A DNA stretch of 64,000 nt, taken from assembly GCA_017517705.1 (NCBI GenBank), contig JAFWYM010000044.1:1-64000 (forward strand), read 5' to 3'. The stretch comes from Alistipes sp. GTDB lineage: Bacteria > Bacteroidota > Bacteroidia > Bacteroidales > Rikenellaceae. This document shows, one piece after another, positions 8,268-15,921 of this stretch (position 1 is its first letter; every line of letters starts with the position of its first letter). Made by a program: the position numbers and the translations under genes. The notes beneath the pieces are model-generated. The model did not search any database. It had not been told where the DNA came from and saw only the letters and a list, made by a program, of their open reading frames with translations.

Positions 8268-9611
8268 TTAGATGATACCCTGCTCAAGCATAGCCTGTGC
8301 AACCTTCATGAAGCCGGCAACGTTAGCACCCTTAACGTAGTTGATAGTGCCATCGGGCTGCTGACCGAACTTCACGCAAGCCTCGTGGATAGACTCCATG
8401 ATGAAGTGAAGCTTCTCGTCAACCTCCTTACCAGACCATGAGAGGTGCATGCAGTTCTGAGTCATCTCAAGACCAGAAGTAGCTACACCACCAGCGTTAA
8501 CTGCCTTGCCAGGAGCGAAGAGGATACCTGCTGACTGGAATGCGTGGATAGCCTCGGGAGTACAACCCATGTTAGAAACCTCAGCGCAGCACCATGTACC
8601 GTTAGCCAAGAGCTCTTTAGCATCAGCCTCGTTCAACTCGTTCTGGAAGGCGCAAGGAAGAGCGATGTCGCACTTTACAGACCAAGCCTTCTTACCTGCA
8701 GTGAACTTAGCAGCTGCGGGGAACTTAGTAGCCATATCCTCAACCTTGTTGCGGTTTGAAGAACGCATCTCAAGCATGTAGTCGATCATCTCCTTAGTGA
8801 TACCACCGGGGATCTCGCAAACACCGTCGGGACCAGAGATAGCAACAACCTTAGCGCCGAGCTCAGTAGCCTTAGTAGCGGCACCCCAAGCTACGTTACC
8901 GAAGCCTGAGATAGCAACAGTCTTACCCTTAAGATCCTTGCCAGCCTTTGCCAACATGTGCTCAGTGAAGTACAAAGCACCGAAACCTGTAGCCTCGGGA
9001 CGGAGGATTGAACCACCCCAAGTCATACCCTTACCTGTCAATACGCCAGTGTGGTACTTGCGAGCAAGCTTCTGGTACATACCATTGAGGAAGCCGATCT
9101 CACGACCACCAACACCTACGTCACCTGCGGGAACGTCAGTGTCAACACCGATGTTGTTCCACAACTCCTGCATGAATGCCTGGCAGAAACGCATGATCTC
9201 ACCGTCAGACTTACCTACGGGGTTGAAGTCAGCACCACCCTTGGCACCACCCATAGGAAGGGTAGTCAAGGCGTTCTTGAATGTCTGCTCGAAACCGAGG
9301 AACTTCAACATTGAGGGGTTAACAGCAGGGTGGAAACGCAAACCGCCCTTGTAAGGACCGATAGCCGAGTTAAACTGTACACGGTAACCGAGGTTAGTCT
9401 GAACCTCACCATTGTCGTCTACCCATGTTACACGGAAAGTGAAGATACGATCGGGCTCAACGATACGCTCAACGATCTTTGCCTTCTCGAACTCGGGGTG
9501 CTGGTTGTATACCTCCTCGATAGACTCCAATACCTCCTGAACCGCCTGCAAGTACTCGCTCTCACCGGGGTGCTTGGCCTCCAACTGGGCCATCAAAACT
9601 TTTACATCCAT
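8268..9611 (-). CDS. gdhA: Glutamate dehydrogenase, NADP-type
   Basis: A 447-residue hexameric-type glutamate dehydrogenase that makes glutamate from 2-oxoglutarate and ammonia. Visible are the substrate-binding segment GPYKGGLRFHP, the catalytic Lys124 in PMGGAKGG, the DVPAGDVGVGGRE segment, and the nucleotide fold SGFGNVA (235-241). Length and sequence fit the NADP(H)-dependent biosynthetic class, though coenzyme choice cannot be proved by eye. It is monocistronic, with its own -7 box at 9700-9707 and a terminator. It is the main ammonia-assimilating enzyme visible here. Confidence 0.96.
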   Translation of the reverse strand: MDVKVLMAQLEAKHPGESEYLQAVQEVLESIEEVYNQHPEFEKAKIVERIVEPDRIFTFRVTWVDDNGEVQTNLGYRVQFNSAIGPYKGGLRFHPAVNPSMLKFLGFEQTFKNALTTLPMGGAKGGADFNPVGKSDGEIMRFCQAFMQELWNNIGVDTDVPAGDVGVGGREIGFLNGMYQKLARKYHTGVLTGKGMTWGGSILRPEATGFGALYFTEHMLAKAGKDLKGKTVAISGFGNVAWGAATKATELGAKVVAISGPDGVCEIPGGITKEMIDYMLEMRSSNRNKVEDMATKFPAAAKFTAGKKAWSVKCDIALPCAFQNELNEADAKELLANGTWCCAEVSNMGCTPEAIHAFQSAGILFAPGKAVNAGGVATSGLEMTQNCMHLSWSGKEVDEKLHFIMESIHEACVKFGQQPDGTINYVKGANVAGFMKVAQAMLEQGII

Positions 9612-9699
9612 AGTTTTAAGTTAAGTTAAAAGGTTATTATAAAATGATTTACACTATTATTTCTCTGTTTACGGCATAAGCCTGCCCGAAATATCAACA

Positions 9700-9707
9700 C
9701 AAAGATA
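9700..9707 (-). promoter_or_regulatory. -7 promoter box of gdhA
   Basis: Minus-strand TATCTTTG matches TAnnTTTG and lies 88 bases upstream of the gdhA ATG. The leader between them is AT-rich with no evident hairpin. Confidence 0.6.
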
Positions 9708-9767
9708 GACAAATTATCCTAATTATGCCCACCTTTCCGTAAATTTTTCAGCAAAAACATCAAACAA

Positions 9768-9802
9768 CGAGTATTCGGCACTAAAAATACACCGAATACT
9801 CG
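9768..9802 (-). terminator. Terminator of gcvT
   Basis: An 11-bp perfect stem, CGAGTATTCGG (9768-9778) with CCGAATACTCG (9792-9802), followed on the minus strand by TTGTTTGATGTTTTT. It starts 14 bases beyond the gcvT stop. Confidence 0.8.
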
Positions 9803-9815
9803 CCTAATAAGTTAA

Positions 9816-10910
9816 TTATACGAAGGGCAAACGTACCACCTCAGCTTTCAACAGACGACCACGAACAACAACGGCAATCTGCGTACCCGCCTTTGCGAAC
9901 TCGGGCTTCACATAACCCATACCTACGCCAATCTTCAAGCATGGCGACATAGTACCTGACGTTACGTGGCCTATAACGTTACCCTCGAGGTCGGCCAACT
10001 CATACTCGTGGCGAGGCACACCGCGGTCGATAAGCTTGAAGCCTACGAGCTTGCGTGTCACACCCTCCTTCTTCTGACGCTCCATGAGCTCGCGGTCGAT
10101 GAAGGGCTTGTTGTCAACGAACTTCGTGAGCCAGTTAAGACCCGCCTCGATGGGCGATGTGGTGTCGTCGATGTCGTTACCATAGAGGCAGAAGCCCTTC
10201 TCGAGGCGCAACGTGTCGCGAGCGCCGAGGCCGATGTTCTTAAGACCGAACTCCTCGCCTACCTTCCACATAGCCTCCCAGATGGTGTCGGCATCCTCGT
10301 TGTACATATATATCTCGCAGCCACCCGAGCCCGTGTAGCCCGTTGTCGAGAGTATCACGTCGCAGCCTGCAACCTTACAGAGCTTGAAGGTGTAGTACTC
10401 CATATCCTCAACCTGCTCGTCGGTCATCTTCTGCACAAGCTTCATTGCCAAGGGGCCCTGGATGGCGAGCTGTGCCGTCTTATCCGAGCCATTCTCGAGC
10501 TCCACGCCGGCCTTCAAGCCATACTCCTCACCCTGCTTGCAGATGTGAGCCCAGTCCTTCTCGATATTGGCAGCGTTAACGCAGAGCATATACTTCTCCT
10601 CGCTAAGACGGTATACCAACACGTCATCGACGATACCACCCTTGCCATTGGGCATCGTGGTGTACTGCACCTTACCGTCAAAGAGGTCGCACACGTTGTT
10701 TGTGGTGATGCGCTGCAAGAACTCCGTAGCGCGGGGGCCCTTAACCCAAATCTCACCCATGTGGCTCACATCGAAGACGCCGCACTTCTCGCGCACGTTG
10801 ATATGCTCGTCGTTGATACCCGAGAACTCGATAGGCATATTGTAGCCTGCGAACTCTGCCATCTTAGCACCATTAGCAATGTGGTACTTGGTAAATGCTG
10901 TAGTTTTCAT
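9816..10910 (-). CDS. gcvT: Aminomethyltransferase, glycine cleavage T protein
   Basis: A 364-residue GcvT. It transfers the aminomethyl group from the H protein to tetrahydrofolate, releasing ammonia and 5,10-methylene-THF. The N-terminal [18 protein letters not shown], the FDVSHMGE segment with the catalytic-region Asp, and the C-terminal barrel region [10 protein letters not shown] are as expected, and the length is typical. No other gcv gene is nearby, so the rest of the complex is elsewhere. It follows the YghO-like gene by 41 bases with no clear promoter box, so the two are probably co-transcribed. Confidence 0.95.
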   Translation of the reverse strand: MKTTAFTKYHIANGAKMAEFAGYNMPIEFSGINDEHINVREKCGVFDVSHMGEIWVKGPRATEFLQRITTNNVCDLFDGKVQYTTMPNGKGGIVDDVLVYRLSEEKYMLCVNAANIEKDWAHICKQGEEYGLKAGVELENGSDKTAQLAIQGPLAMKLVQKMTDEQVEDMEYYTFKLCKVAGCDVILSTTGYTGSGGCEIYMYNEDADTIWEAMWKVGEEFGLKNIGLGARDTLRLEKGFCLYGNDIDDTTSPIEAGLNWLTKFVDNKPFIDRELMERQKKEGVTRKLVGFKLIDRGVPRHEYELADLEGNVIGHVTSGTMSPCLKIGVGMGYVKPEFAKAGTQIAVVVRGRLLKAEVVRLPFV

Positions 10911-10951
10911 TTTGTTGATAGTTTTAAGTTGTTATCTATTATATATCTGCT

Positions 10952-12202
10952 CTAATTGCTTGTCTCGGTCGCAGGTGCCTCGTCGCTCTTGGGGCGCGGC
11001 TTGAAGCCAACCCTCGGACAGCGTGTGAACTCCTTGGTGCGGTCGAAGAGATAGCGATATGTTGTGTGAACCTTATGCTTGCGGGCACATATATAGCGCT
11101 CGACCATACGATTCATCACGGGGTTGAAGTCGCCAATCCATGCAAACTCGATGGTGCGATACTCATTGCGCTCGGTGCGCACATAGCCATCAAGCATAGC
11201 CTTCATAAAGCCCGACTCAACACCCTTACCCTGAAATTCGGGTGTTATACCGAAGATGATGGCAAAGACGCGGTCGCATCTCTTTCTCACCTTCAAGTCC
11301 CACATCATACGCAGTTTGTTGATGATGCCAAACTTACCATTATACTTACCGATGAGACGATTAAGGTCGGGCACCATGATGAAGAAGCCTATGGGCTCGT
11401 CGTTGAAGTACGAGAACCATATAAGGTTACGGTCGACAATCGGGCGCATCGTGTCGGCCATCTTACGGGCCTCCTCCTTAGTCATCGGCTGCACACCCGT
11501 AAACAACGACCACGCCTTGTTGTATATCACGCGGAACTTCTCCACTGCCGAGTACAGATCCTCGTTGCCGATAGGTGCAAAGCGGTAGCCCGGTGTCGAC
11601 ATAAGACGCTTCACGCGGTCGTAGACAACCTCATTCACATCGTCATCGTAGACGTTCCACACATAGGTGTTTTGGTTAAAGTAGTTCTGGAAGCCATAGT
11701 TCTCGAAAAGATGCTTGTAGTATGGCGGGTTATACGGATTCTCGAAGAGGGGCTGGTACTCATAACCCTCAACGAGGAGTCCCCACCACGCATCGCGCGA
11801 GCCAAAGTTCACAGGGCCATCCATAGCCTCCATACCACGCTCCTTGAGCCACTCGCGCGAGGCATCGAAGAGTGTGTTGGCAAGCTCCTGATCGTCGATA
11901 GCCTCGAAGAAGCCACAGCCACCCGTAGGCTGCTCGTAACCATAGGCGTGCGTCTTATCGTAGAAGGCGGCAATACGTCCCACGCACTCACCCTCGGCAT
12001 TGTACGCCACCCAGCGTATAGCCTCACCATCCTGGTAGAGCTTATTCTTTGCCGGATCGAATACAGCCTTTATAGAGCTGTCGAACGGACATACCCAGTT
12101 AGGATTATCCCTATATATCTTTTTGGGCAAATCAAGAAACTCTCGCTCCAATCTCTTATCACCCGATTTCACTTCGTGAAGTGTGTACTTTGTCTTTGCC
12201 AT
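10952..12202 (-). CDS. YghO-like protein with GNAT-type acyltransferase fold
   Basis: A 416-residue soluble protein. The start (FLDLPKKIYRDNPNWVCPF) and overall layout resemble the YghO family, large proteins with a diverged GNAT N-acetyltransferase fold. A stretch near residues 315-335 (GITPEFQGKGVESGFM) resembles the acetyl-CoA pyrophosphate loop of GNATs. The C-terminus is a short Lys/Pro/Glu tail. Substrate is unknown. It has its own -7 box (12260-12267) and is upstream of gcvT. Assignment to the superfamily is reasonable; a specific reaction should not be inferred. Confidence 0.7.
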   Translation of the reverse strand: MAKTKYTLHEVKSGDKRLEREFLDLPKKIYRDNPNWVCPFDSSIKAVFDPAKNKLYQDGEAIRWVAYNAEGECVGRIAAFYDKTHAYGYEQPTGGCGFFEAIDDQELANTLFDASREWLKERGMEAMDGPVNFGSRDAWWGLLVEGYEYQPLFENPYNPPYYKHLFENYGFQNYFNQNTYVWNVYDDDVNEVVYDRVKRLMSTPGYRFAPIGNEDLYSAVEKFRVIYNKAWSLFTGVQPMTKEEARKMADTMRPIVDRNLIWFSYFNDEPIGFFIMVPDLNRLIGKYNGKFGIINKLRMMWDLKVRKRCDRVFAIIFGITPEFQGKGVESGFMKAMLDGYVRTERNEYRTIEFAWIGDFNPVMNRMVERYICARKHKVHTTYRYLFDRTKEFTRCPRVGFKPRPKSDEAPATETSN

Positions 12203-12259
12203 ATAAGATTTGGTTTAGCATCTGTCATTAATATAGCCTACGCCATAGGTATAGACACA

Positions 12260-12267
12260 CAAAGGTA
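12260..12267 (-). promoter_or_regulatory. -7 promoter box of YghO-like gene
   Basis: Minus-strand TACCTTTG, 57 bases upstream of the ATG. Its -33 region coincides with the heptamer repeat at 12280-12300. Confidence 0.6.
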
Positions 12268-12279
12268 ACACTTTTTTTC

Positions 12280-12300
12280 TAATTAGTAATTAGTAATTAG
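12280..12300. repeat. Heptamer tandem repeat TAATTAG x3
   Basis: Three perfect copies of TAATTAG directly upstream of a T-tract, placed where the -33 element of the minus-strand promoter should lie. Copy-number change would move or remake that element. Confidence 0.75.
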
Positions 12301-12483
12301 TATTTTTTTAATCCGCACTAACACTATAAGTATAATTATCATTGCTGCCTCTGCCATTAATGTTTGTCACTACCTGTGCCTGCCTACGTATTGGCACCTC
12401 AAACGCGGGAGGGTATAGCCGAAGTAGTTATTGTAATTTCTATTTATTTTTAATCATTTTAACTTCTTTTCAGATTTTTTACG

Positions 12484-12491
12484 TACCTTTG
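12484..12491 (+). promoter_or_regulatory. -7 promoter box abutting the response regulator ATG
   Basis: TACCTTTG ends only four bases before the ATG at 12496. If used, transcription would start at or next to the start codon, giving a leaderless mRNA. Confidence 0.5.
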
Positions 12492-12495
12492 GAGT

Positions 12496-13179
12496 ATGAA
12501 AATCTTGATTATAGAGGACGAGCCATCGCTCCGAGAACTTATCGAGCGAGCAGTGAGCAACGAAGGGTATCGTGTGGAGACGGCCACGGACTTTATCTCG
12601 GCAGAGACGAAGCTCGCGGGCTACAGCTACGACTGCATACTCCTCGACATCATGCTCCCCGGAGGCTCCGGATTAAAGCTCTTGGAGGGTCTGCGTGCCA
12701 AGGGACGCAGGGAGAATGTCATCATCATCTCGGCGCGCGACTCCGTCGACGACCGCGTGAGCGGCCTTGAGCTTGGTGCCGACGACTACCTGCCCAAGCC
12801 CTTCCACATATCGGAGCTTATAGCACGCATACGCAGCGTCCTGCGCCGTGGTCGCACGGGTGGAGATCTCACCATCGACATAGGCAACATATCGCTCGAC
12901 CCCACATCGCGACGCGTGACCATCGATGGCAAGGGGGTGGATATGCTCAAGAAGGAGTTCGACATATTGCTATACTTCATGCAACGCCCCGAGCACCTTG
13001 TGGATAAGGCAGTATTGGCCGAGGCCGTATGGGGCGACTATGCCGACGAGTCGGATAACTTCCACTTCGTATACGCACAGATAAAGAATCTTCGACGTAA
13101 GCTCGAGGATGCCGGCGCCAATGTCGAGATACGTTCGATATATGGCTTCGGGTATAAGTTCACATCTAAAGAGTCGTAG
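12496..13179 (+). CDS. OmpR-family response regulator
   Basis: A 227-residue response regulator. The receiver domain (1-120) has the acidic pair E7-D8, phospho-acceptor Asp51 (LLDIML), a switch Ser (ISARDS) and Lys in LPKPF. The C-terminal half (about 130-225) is a winged-helix DNA-binding domain ending in the RSIYGFGYKF motif of the OmpR class. It is three bases upstream of its histidine kinase partner. The direct repeat at 14510-14529 is the best candidate target. Stimulus is unknown. Confidence 0.95.
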   Translation: MKILIIEDEPSLRELIERAVSNEGYRVETATDFISAETKLAGYSYDCILLDIMLPGGSGLKLLEGLRAKGRRENVIIISARDSVDDRVSGLELGADDYLPKPFHISELIARIRSVLRRGRTGGDLTIDIGNISLDPTSRRVTIDGKGVDMLKKEFDILLYFMQRPEHLVDKAVLAEAVWGDYADESDNFHFVYAQIKNLRRKLEDAGANVEIRSIYGFGYKFTSKES

Positions 13180-13182
13180 AGG

Positions 13183-14454
13183 ATGAGACTATCGCAACGC
13201 ATACTGCTGGCATTAGCCACGACACTACTACCCATCATGGCGTTGTGGGCTATGCTCTTCTACTACGCCATGGTACGAGAGATAAACGACGAGGCCGATG
13301 ACTCGTTGGAGCAGTATGCCACGCTTATCATCACGCGCTGTCGCGAGGGTCGCCCGCTGCCACAGCTCAACAGCGGCTCGAACAACAGCTATACCATAGA
13401 GCCCATCAGCGACGCTGAAGCCAAGCCCTACCTGCGTGCTACCTTCCATGACGAGACATTCTACATCCCCGAGAAGCGCGAGACGGAGCCCGCACGTGTG
13501 ATGACCAAGGCATTTCTAAATAGCGACAATCGCTACCTGCTACTAAAGGTTGCCACGCCCACCTTCGAGAAGGAAGACCTTAGGGAGACCATCCTTTGGT
13601 GGACGGTGATACTCTTTGCGGTGCTTGTCGTTGTGGTCATCATTGTTGCTACGCTAAGCATACGACGCACGCTACGTCCCCTATATGCCCTGTTCCGATG
13701 GCTCGATGGCTACACCCCGGGACAGAAGCACAGCAACATACCCAACAACACCGACATCAAAGAGTTGCGACGCCTCAATGAGGCTGCACAGAGTGCCGTA
13801 GAGCGCTCCGAGGAGCTGCTCGATAGGCAGAAGCAGTTTATAGGCAACGCCTCGCACGAGCTACAGACACCCCTGGCCGTCATCAGCAACCGCGTGGAGC
13901 ACCTGATAAACAACACCAAGCCCACGGCCGAGCAGCTCGACGAGCTTGTTAAGATCGACCGCTCGCTACGCCATAGCATACGCCTCAACCGCACATTGCT
14001 ACAACTCACACGCATCGATAGTGGCGAGGTTGCCGAGAGCACGGATGTAGACATCGTGGAGCTTCTTACCGAGGCCCTGGACAACTGTCGCGACATATAC
14101 GGCACCAAGGGCATCACATGCACCATAACACTGCCCGATAACCTATATATATATGTCGACGAGGCATTGGCGCGTATGCTCGTTATGAACCTCACGAAGA
14201 ATGCCTTTGTGCATAGCGCCCCCCACAGCCACATCGACATAAGCATCATGGGTAAGCAGCTACGTATTGCGAACGATGGCAATGAGGCTCTTGACCGTAG
14301 CCGCGTCTTCGACCGCTTCTACACAAAGAGCATACGCGAAGGCTCCACGGGCCTTGGTCTGGCCATCGTAAAGTCCATCTGCGACCACTATGGCTACGAC
14401 ATAGAGTATCGCTACGTCGACAATCGCCACACATTTATGGTGACATTCAAGTAG
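13183..14454 (+). CDS. Sensor histidine kinase
   Basis: A 423-residue membrane kinase. Transmembrane helices at about 8-30 and 138-160 enclose a periplasmic sensor of about 105 residues. The HisKA domain has the phospho-acceptor His225 in NASHELQTPL, and the HATPase domain shows the N box (NLTKNA, Asn340), G1 (NDG, 364-366) and G2 (GSTGLGLAI, 387-395). All catalytic motifs look intact. It forms a two-gene cassette with the upstream regulator. The neighbouring PepSY-like genes suggest an envelope or peptide/metal stress role, but that is inference. Confidence 0.95.
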   Translation: MRLSQRILLALATTLLPIMALWAMLFYYAMVREINDEADDSLEQYATLIITRCREGRPLPQLNSGSNNSYTIEPISDAEAKPYLRATFHDETFYIPEKRETEPARVMTKAFLNSDNRYLLLKVATPTFEKEDLRETILWWTVILFAVLVVVVIIVATLSIRRTLRPLYALFRWLDGYTPGQKHSNIPNNTDIKELRRLNEAAQSAVERSEELLDRQKQFIGNASHELQTPLAVISNRVEHLINNTKPTAEQLDELVKIDRSLRHSIRLNRTLLQLTRIDSGEVAESTDVDIVELLTEALDNCRDIYGTKGITCTITLPDNLYIYVDEALARMLVMNLTKNAFVHSAPHSHIDISIMGKQLRIANDGNEALDRSRVFDRFYTKSIREGSTGLGLAIVKSICDHYGYDIEYRYVDNRHTFMVTFK

Positions 14455-14509
14455 TCCCGAATACTATTTTATCCTCTTTTTATACTTTTTTTACCATTTG
14501 AGACGAGAA

Positions 14510-14545
14510 TTTCAAATTCGTTTCAAATTTGTGTACGACCTTTGC
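14510..14545 (+). promoter_or_regulatory. Direct-repeat operator and promoter before PepSY-like genes
   Basis: TTTCAAATT occurs at 14510-14518 and again at 14521-14529, an 11-bp step (one helical turn), as expected for tandem binding by an OmpR-family dimer. GACCTTTGC (14537-14545) resembles the -7 box with its first T changed to G. The repeats cover the -33 region, which fits an activator that replaces a weak -33/-7. The gene for such a regulator lies 1.3 kb upstream. Confidence 0.5.
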
Positions 14546-14598
14546 AGTAGGAAACAGAACTAAGAATATATATTAACAAATAAAAACGTATAGAGATT

Positions 14599-15066
14599 AT
14601 GAAAAAGAGTATTAAGCGTTTAGCCATCATCCTCGCTGTAGGTATTATAGGTATGACAAGTGCCATAGCTGCAACGTGTTGCCTTACGGACGACGATCGC
14701 CCTATCAAGTATGACGAGCTTCCCGCCGCGGCTAAGAACTTCGTATCTAAGCACTTCGCCAAGGAGGAGGTGTCGCACACGAGCCTCGACAACGACCTTA
14801 TTAACAAAGAGTACACCGTGGTATTCCTCTCGGGCACAAAAGTTGAGTTCGACGGCAATGGCGAGTGGAAAGAGGTGGACTGCCGCTACAGCCAGGTGCC
14901 CACAGCCATCATCCCCGAGGCTATAGCTGCATACGTTAAGGAGCACTATCCGAATAGCAAGATTACGGAGCTCAAGCGTGAGCACAGCAACTGGGAGGCT
15001 AAGATTACCGGCGGTTTAGAGCTTACCTTCAACAACAACTTTAAGCTTGTAGATATTGATGATTAA
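14599..15066 (+). CDS. Exported PepSY-like protein
   Basis: A 155-residue protein with a signal peptide (1-24, cleavage near AIA) and a PepSY-like domain of the DUF2874 type: YDELPAAAKNFVSKHF, then KEYTVVFLSGTKVEFDGNGEWKEVDC, then a second half-repeat ending NNNFKLVDIDD. Such proteins are periplasmic and common beside two-component systems in Bacteroidetes; their ligand is not established. The Cys pair at 27-28 does not form a good lipobox. The putative operator at 14510-14529 places it under the adjacent regulator. Confidence 0.85.
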   Translation: MKKSIKRLAIILAVGIIGMTSAIAATCCLTDDDRPIKYDELPAAAKNFVSKHFAKEEVSHTSLDNDLINKEYTVVFLSGTKVEFDGNGEWKEVDCRYSQVPTAIIPEAIAAYVKEHYPNSKITELKREHSNWEAKITGGLELTFNNNFKLVDIDD

Positions 15067-15109
15067 CTCGGGACGTGGATATACGACCCATAATAAAAGA
15101 TTATAGATT

Positions 15110-15604
15110 ATGAGAAAGATTATGTTTGCAGTGATAATGCTTACCGCAGCGATTTTTACGGTAAGTTGTGATGATGACCGCGCGCCCAAGTCTACGCGCA
15201 ATGCCTTCAACGACCAGTATCCCAATGCCGTGGACGTGGACTGGGATAGGAAGCACGGCTACTCGGTTGCGGAGTTCCATATCGCAGGCCAGTGGGGCGA
15301 GTGCGAGGCGTGGTACGACAAGAGTGGCAATTGGGTGATGACCAAGTACGACATCCGCTATAACGACCTTCCCGCTGCGGTGCAGACATCGTTCGAGACG
15401 GAGTTTGGTAAGCAGACACCCGTAGCTGACGTTGAGCGTCTGGAGCGCAAAAATGCCGATACGATATACTTTATCGAGGCTACGATTGCCATTAACGGCT
15501 ATCCCGCAGAGGTATACCTCGACTACGCTGAGGATGGCACCCTGCTTCGCACAAGTGCCGACATCGAGGACTACGACAACGTATACTACTATCTGCCACT
15601 ATAA
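15110..15604 (+). CDS. PepSY-like lipoprotein
   Basis: A 164-residue lipoprotein: signal peptide with lipobox FTVSC (Cys20), then a PepSY-like/DUF2874 domain in two halves (FNDQYPNAVDVDWDRKHGY and LPAAVQTSFETEFG, with the EVYLDYAEDGTLL strand pair at the end). It is a distant paralogue of the preceding protein and lies 43 bases after it with no separate promoter box, so it should belong to the same transcript. A terminator follows at 15628. Confidence 0.85.
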   Translation: MRKIMFAVIMLTAAIFTVSCDDDRAPKSTRNAFNDQYPNAVDVDWDRKHGYSVAEFHIAGQWGECEAWYDKSGNWVMTKYDIRYNDLPAAVQTSFETEFGKQTPVADVERLERKNADTIYFIEATIAINGYPAEVYLDYAEDGTLLRTSADIEDYDNVYYYLPL

Positions 15605-15627
15605 GCAGCAAGAGAGTGTAATGAGAT

Positions 15628-15662
15628 GGGGATGACTAAAAAGTAATTTTGTCATCCCCTTT
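15628..15662 (+). terminator. Terminator, repeat-family copy 1
   Basis: Arms GGGGATGAC (15628-15636) and GTCATCCCC (15651-15659) enclose the shared core TAAAAAGTAATTTT, then TTTAT follows. It ends the PepSY operon. The same core occurs at 24962, 27850 and 35689. Confidence 0.8.
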
Positions 15663-15670
15663 ATCGTAAG

Positions 15671-15915
15671 GAGCTGAATAAAAAGATGTAGTTTTAGGCA
15701 TGCGAAGCCCGAAAAAGCGGAGTTTACTTGGCGTAAATGAGCATTTTGAGGGCGAGCATTTTGTTGCGAGAAGGCATTAGATACAACGCTCGGCGAATTT
15801 CGAGGCGATGGGCTGTACTATGGCGTACTGCCCATTGACGAGATAATTCGTTAGCGGAAGTAGATGATGCCTTATCACAACAAAGAACGCAGAAATACAC
15901 TTTTTATTCAGCCTC
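15671..15915. repeat. Long imperfect palindrome, MITE-like
   Basis: The outer 20 bases at 15671-15690 and 15896-15915 are near-perfect inverted copies. Inside, 15758-15818 and 15825-15889 are again inverted copies with roughly 70 percent identity, meeting at a GTAC..GTAC hairpin with loop TATGGC (15819-15824). The left arm carries an extra segment of about 55 bases (15691-15750), including a direct repeat of GAGCATTTTG. It fills the space between the PepSY operon and the 3' end of hom. This fits a non-autonomous mobile element or a relic of one. No terminal target duplication was identified. Confidence 0.6.
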
Positions 15916-15921
15916 ATGAAA

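Larger units (their letters stand above)
12203..12495. other. Divergent intergenic region before YghO-like gene and response regulator
   Basis: A 293-bp AT-rich region. It holds the minus-strand -7 box at 12260-12267, a heptamer tandem repeat at 12280-12300, and the plus-strand -7 box at 12484-12491. The middle (12303-12470) contains no ORF or obvious motif. Confidence 0.55.

Noticed and set aside
9966..10955. 329-codon plus-strand ORF opposite gcvT
   Set aside because: It mirrors gcvT codon bias; the translated sequence is leucine/valine-rich with no recognisable motif.
11066..12268. 400-codon plus-strand ORF opposite the YghO-like gene
   Set aside because: It is a shadow of the minus-strand gene: no signal, domain or start context, and the opposite frame reads as a coherent folded protein.
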